DNA of 64,000 nt from Pseudarthrobacter enclensis (lineage in GTDB: Bacteria; Actinomycetota; Actinomycetes; Actinomycetales; Micrococcaceae). The translations under genes were made by a program, and so were the position numbers. Below, one piece after another: positions 61,855 to 64,000 of the stretch (the stretch's first letter is position 1; each line of letters begins with the position of its first letter). Where the stretch lies: contig NZ_JAUSRE010000006.1 of the NCBI RefSeq assembly GCF_030811655.1, forward strand, positions 1 through 64,000, in the 5' to 3' direction. A model generated the notes under the pieces. That model saw nothing but the letters and a program-made list of their open reading frames with translations. It did not search any database and was not told the origin of the DNA.

Positions 61855-63864
61855 CTAGCTGGTCCGGTTGCGGACGGCGTCGGTGATCCGCTTGACTGCT
61901 TCCGCCACGGGCACGCCGTTGTCCTGGCTTCCGTCGCGGAACCGGAACGAAACGGCACCCGCCTCGGCGTCGTCCCCACCGGCGATCAGCACGAACGGGA
62001 TCTTGTCCTTGCTGGCGGTGCGGATCTTCTTGGGGAACCGGTCCGAGGAAGTGTCCACCTCGGCGCGGATGCCGGCAGCTTTAAGCTGGTCGACGACGTC
62101 GAACATGTACTCGTTGAAGGCCTCCGCCACCGGGATCCCCACCACCTGCACGGGTGCCAGCCAGGCAGGGAATGCTCCGGCGTAGTGCTCGGTGAGGACG
62201 CCCATGAACCGCTCCACGGATCCAAACAGTGCACGGTGGATCATGACGGGCCGCTGGCGGCTGCCGTCGGCGGCCTGGAATTCCAGTTCGAAGCGTTCGG
62301 GCAGGTTGAAGTCCAGCTGGATGGTGGACATCTGCCAGGTGCGTCCGAGCGCATCCTTGGCCTGCACGGAAATCTTGGGCCCGTAGAACGCGGCTCCGCC
62401 CGGATCCGGCACCAGCTCCAGCCCGGACTCCTGTGCCACCTCGGCCAGGGTCCTGGTGGCCTCCTCCCAGGTGGCGTCGTCGCCCACGTACTTTTCCGGG
62501 TCCTTGGTGGACAGCTCCAGGTAGAAGTCGTTAAGCCCGTAGTCCTTGAGCAGGTCCAGGACGAAGGTCAGGGTTTTGGTGAGCTCGTCCTTCATCTGCT
62601 CGCGGGTGCAGTAGATGTGGGCGTCGTCCTGTGTCATCCCCCGGACGCGGGTGAGTCCGTGCACCACGCCGGACTTCTCGTAGCGGTAGACGGAACCGAA
62701 TTCGAACAGCCGCAGGGGCAGTTCACGGTAGGACCGGCCGCGGGAACGGAAGATGAGGTTGTGCATGGGGCAGTTCATCGGCTTCAGGTAATAGTCCTGG
62801 CCGGGCTTGCGAACGGTGCCGTCATCATTGAGTTCGGCGTCCACGTGCATGGCGGGGAACATGCCGTCCTTGTACCAGTCCAGGTGCCCGGAGACCTCGT
62901 AGAGGTGCCCTTTGGTGATGTGCGGGGTGTAGACGAACTCGTAGCCGGCCTCGACGTGGCGCTGCCGGGAGTAGTCCTCCATCTCCTTGCGGATGATGCC
63001 GCCCTTGGGGTGGAAGACGGGCAGGCCGGAGCCCAGTTCATCCGGGAAGGAGAACAGGTCCAGTTCAGAGCCCAGCTTGCGGTGGTCGCGGCGCTCGGCC
63101 TCGGCGATCCGCTCCTGGTAGGCCTTCAAGGCGTCCTTGGTAGGCCAGGCGGTGCCGTAAATGCGCTGCAGCTGCTGGTTCTTCTGGTTGCCCAGCCAGT
63201 AGGCCGACGACGAGCGGGTCAGTGCGAAGGCGTTGGAGATGAGCTTGGTGTTGGGCAGGTGGGGGCCGCGGCAGAGGTCGCACCAAACGGTGATGCCTTC
63301 CTTGCGCTCCACGTTGTCGTAAATCGTGATGTCGCCGGCGCCGACCTCAACGTTGACGCCTTCCCCGGCCTCGGCGGCATCGTTCTTCTTCCCCAGGAGC
63401 TCAAGCTTGTAGGGCTCGTTCTTCATGGCTTCGCGGGCCTCATCCTCGCTGACCACGCGGCGGACAAACTTCTGGTTCTGGTTGATGATCTTTTGCATCA
63501 TCTTTTCGAGGGTCTTGAGGTCCTCGGGAGTGAACGGCTCGGCGACGTCGAAGTCGAAGTAGAAGCCATCAGTGATGTAGGGGCCGATCCCAAGTTTGGC
63601 GTCCGGACGCAGCTGCTGCACGGCCTGGGCCATGACGTGGGCGGTGGAGTGGCGCAGGACGTTCAGGCCGTCCGGCGACTCAATGGTGACACCCTCCACT
63701 TCGGCGCCTTCGGGGAGTTCCTGGTCCAGGTCCTTCAGTTCGCCATTAACGCGGGCTACAACGACGTCACGGCGCTCAAAGAAGAGTTCCGCACCGGTGG
63801 TCCCGCTAGTCACCTTGGTCTCTTCGCCGTCGACGAGAAGGGTGATCTGCTGGGCATCTGACAC
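61855..63864 (-). CDS. thrS: Threonine-tRNA ligase
   Basis: ThrRS charges tRNA-Thr and edits Ser-tRNA-Thr. The 669-residue protein has an N-terminal TGS domain ([19 protein letters not shown]), an editing domain ([23 protein letters not shown]), the class-II core with the zinc ligands in [10 protein letters not shown] and TQDDAHIYC, and a C-terminal anticodon-binding domain ([13 protein letters not shown]). The start is GTG with AGGAG six bases upstream. No T-box leader is visible in the 136 bases before it. Confidence 0.98.
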   Translation of the reverse strand: MSDAQQITLLVDGEETKVTSGTTGAELFFERRDVVVARVNGELKDLDQELPEGAEVEGVTIESPDGLNVLRHSTAHVMAQAVQQLRPDAKLGIGPYITDGFYFDFDVAEPFTPEDLKTLEKMMQKIINQNQKFVRRVVSEDEAREAMKNEPYKLELLGKKNDAAEAGEGVNVEVGAGDITIYDNVERKEGITVWCDLCRGPHLPNTKLISNAFALTRSSSAYWLGNQKNQQLQRIYGTAWPTKDALKAYQERIAEAERRDHRKLGSELDLFSFPDELGSGLPVFHPKGGIIRKEMEDYSRQRHVEAGYEFVYTPHITKGHLYEVSGHLDWYKDGMFPAMHVDAELNDDGTVRKPGQDYYLKPMNCPMHNLIFRSRGRSYRELPLRLFEFGSVYRYEKSGVVHGLTRVRGMTQDDAHIYCTREQMKDELTKTLTFVLDLLKDYGLNDFYLELSTKDPEKYVGDDATWEEATRTLAEVAQESGLELVPDPGGAAFYGPKISVQAKDALGRTWQMSTIQLDFNLPERFELEFQAADGSRQRPVMIHRALFGSVERFMGVLTEHYAGAFPAWLAPVQVVGIPVAEAFNEYMFDVVDQLKAAGIRAEVDTSSDRFPKKIRTASKDKIPFVLIAGGDDAEAGAVSFRFRDGSQDNGVPVAEAVKRITDAVRNRTS

Positions 63865-63965
63865 GGGTGTCTCCTATTCAAAGTTGAGGCTTCATAGCTT
63901 GCGGCATACGGGGACCACAGCCAGCCACCGTCAATGCTATCGGTTCGGTTCAGGGCCGACCAACG

Positions 63966-63984
63966 CGGCACACGGGGTGTGCCG
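63966..63984. repeat. Short palindrome upstream of thrS
   Basis: CGGCACAC and GTGTGCCG form a perfect 8-bp dyad around GGG, about 100 bases upstream of thrS. It could be an operator, a leader hairpin or the end of the next gene's terminator. The window stops soon after, so context is missing. Confidence 0.4.
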
Positions 63985-64000
63985 AACGGATGTCAGCCGT

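Noticed and set aside
61153..63861. 902-codon open frame antisense to thrS, the HIT gene and pgsA
   Set aside because: It crosses three well-recognised genes on the other strand. Its Val/Gly/His-rich composition is an antisense artefact.
63865..64000. T-box leader upstream of thrS
   Set aside because: No T-box sequence (the conserved 14-base element) or antiterminator arms are visible, only a short dyad.

Overview
The window is a dense, GC-rich (roughly two-thirds G+C) chromosomal segment of a high-GC Gram-positive bacterium. It is most likely a member of the Micrococcaceae close to Arthrobacter or Pseudarthrobacter. The clues are the actinobacterial mIHF, a PyrR-pyrBC-(PH-like protein)-carAB-pyrF operon, a PriA-like protein without helicase motifs, an actinobacterial VLRF1 peptidyl-tRNA hydrolase, a phosphatidylinositol-phosphate-synthase-type PgsA, and frequent GTG/TTG starts with ATGA, GTGA and TAATG couplings. 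Most of the window keeps the gene order of Mycobacterium tuberculosis (pyrR...metK, aroE...nusB, rarA...thrS), so this is core genome. I see no insertion sequence, prophage, CRISPR array, rRNA or tRNA, and no gene-free stretch above 300 bases.

Layout. (1) 1-4.2 kb: the 5' end of glpD diverges from a SorC-family regulator. An aldo/keto reductase, an alpha/beta hydrolase and a family-4-type glycosyltransferase follow on the plus strand. (2) 4.2-10.3 kb, minus strand: mihF-gmk-rpoZ-coaBC-metK-priA (nucleoid protein, GMP kinase, RNA polymerase omega, CoA synthesis, S-adenosylmethionine synthesis, replication restart). (3) 10.35-19.2 kb, minus strand: the complete pyrimidine operon pyrR-pyrB-pyrC-PH-like-carA-carB-pyrF, almost entirely translationally coupled, with a clear PyrR-binding RNA loop over the pyrR ribosome binding site. 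(4) 19.4-20.7 kb: a PrsW-family membrane protease, closed by a strong bidirectional terminator. (5) 20.7-32.6 kb, minus strand: rpsD, two small membrane proteins, alaS-ruvX-mltG-aroE, aroC-aroK-aroB-TPR protein, efp-nusB. This combines translation, cell-wall elongation control and the shikimate pathway. (6) 32.8-46 kb: rarA, VLRF1 convergent with a truncated GNAT gene, aspS, an APC permease, hisS, a secreted cyclophilin, a DUF349 protein, an AbiEi-like orphan gene and the bifunctional (p)ppGpp synthetase/hydrolase rel. (7) 46-53.6 kb, minus strand: ruvC-ruvA-ruvB, yajC-secD-secF, and yebC-pdxT. (8) 53.7-59.3 kb: murT-gatD (lipid II amidation), a membrane ferredoxin/ferric reductase and an M3 metallopeptidase. 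(9) 59.3-64 kb: an intergenic region with three consecutive inverted repeats, then thrS-HIT-pgsA and pdxS on the minus strand.

Nothing in the window is a clearly new mobile or defence system. The best leads are: the PyrR RNA switch; the PH-like protein embedded in the pyr operon; MurT without its zinc ribbon; a histidine/aspartate-rich cytoplasmic segment in MltG; a GNAT gene that loses its acetyl-CoA half exactly where it meets the convergent VLRF1 gene; a SorC regulator with a perfect palindrome in the glpD divergent promoter; an AspRS with the non-discriminating signature; and the triple hairpin region downstream of the M3 peptidase.
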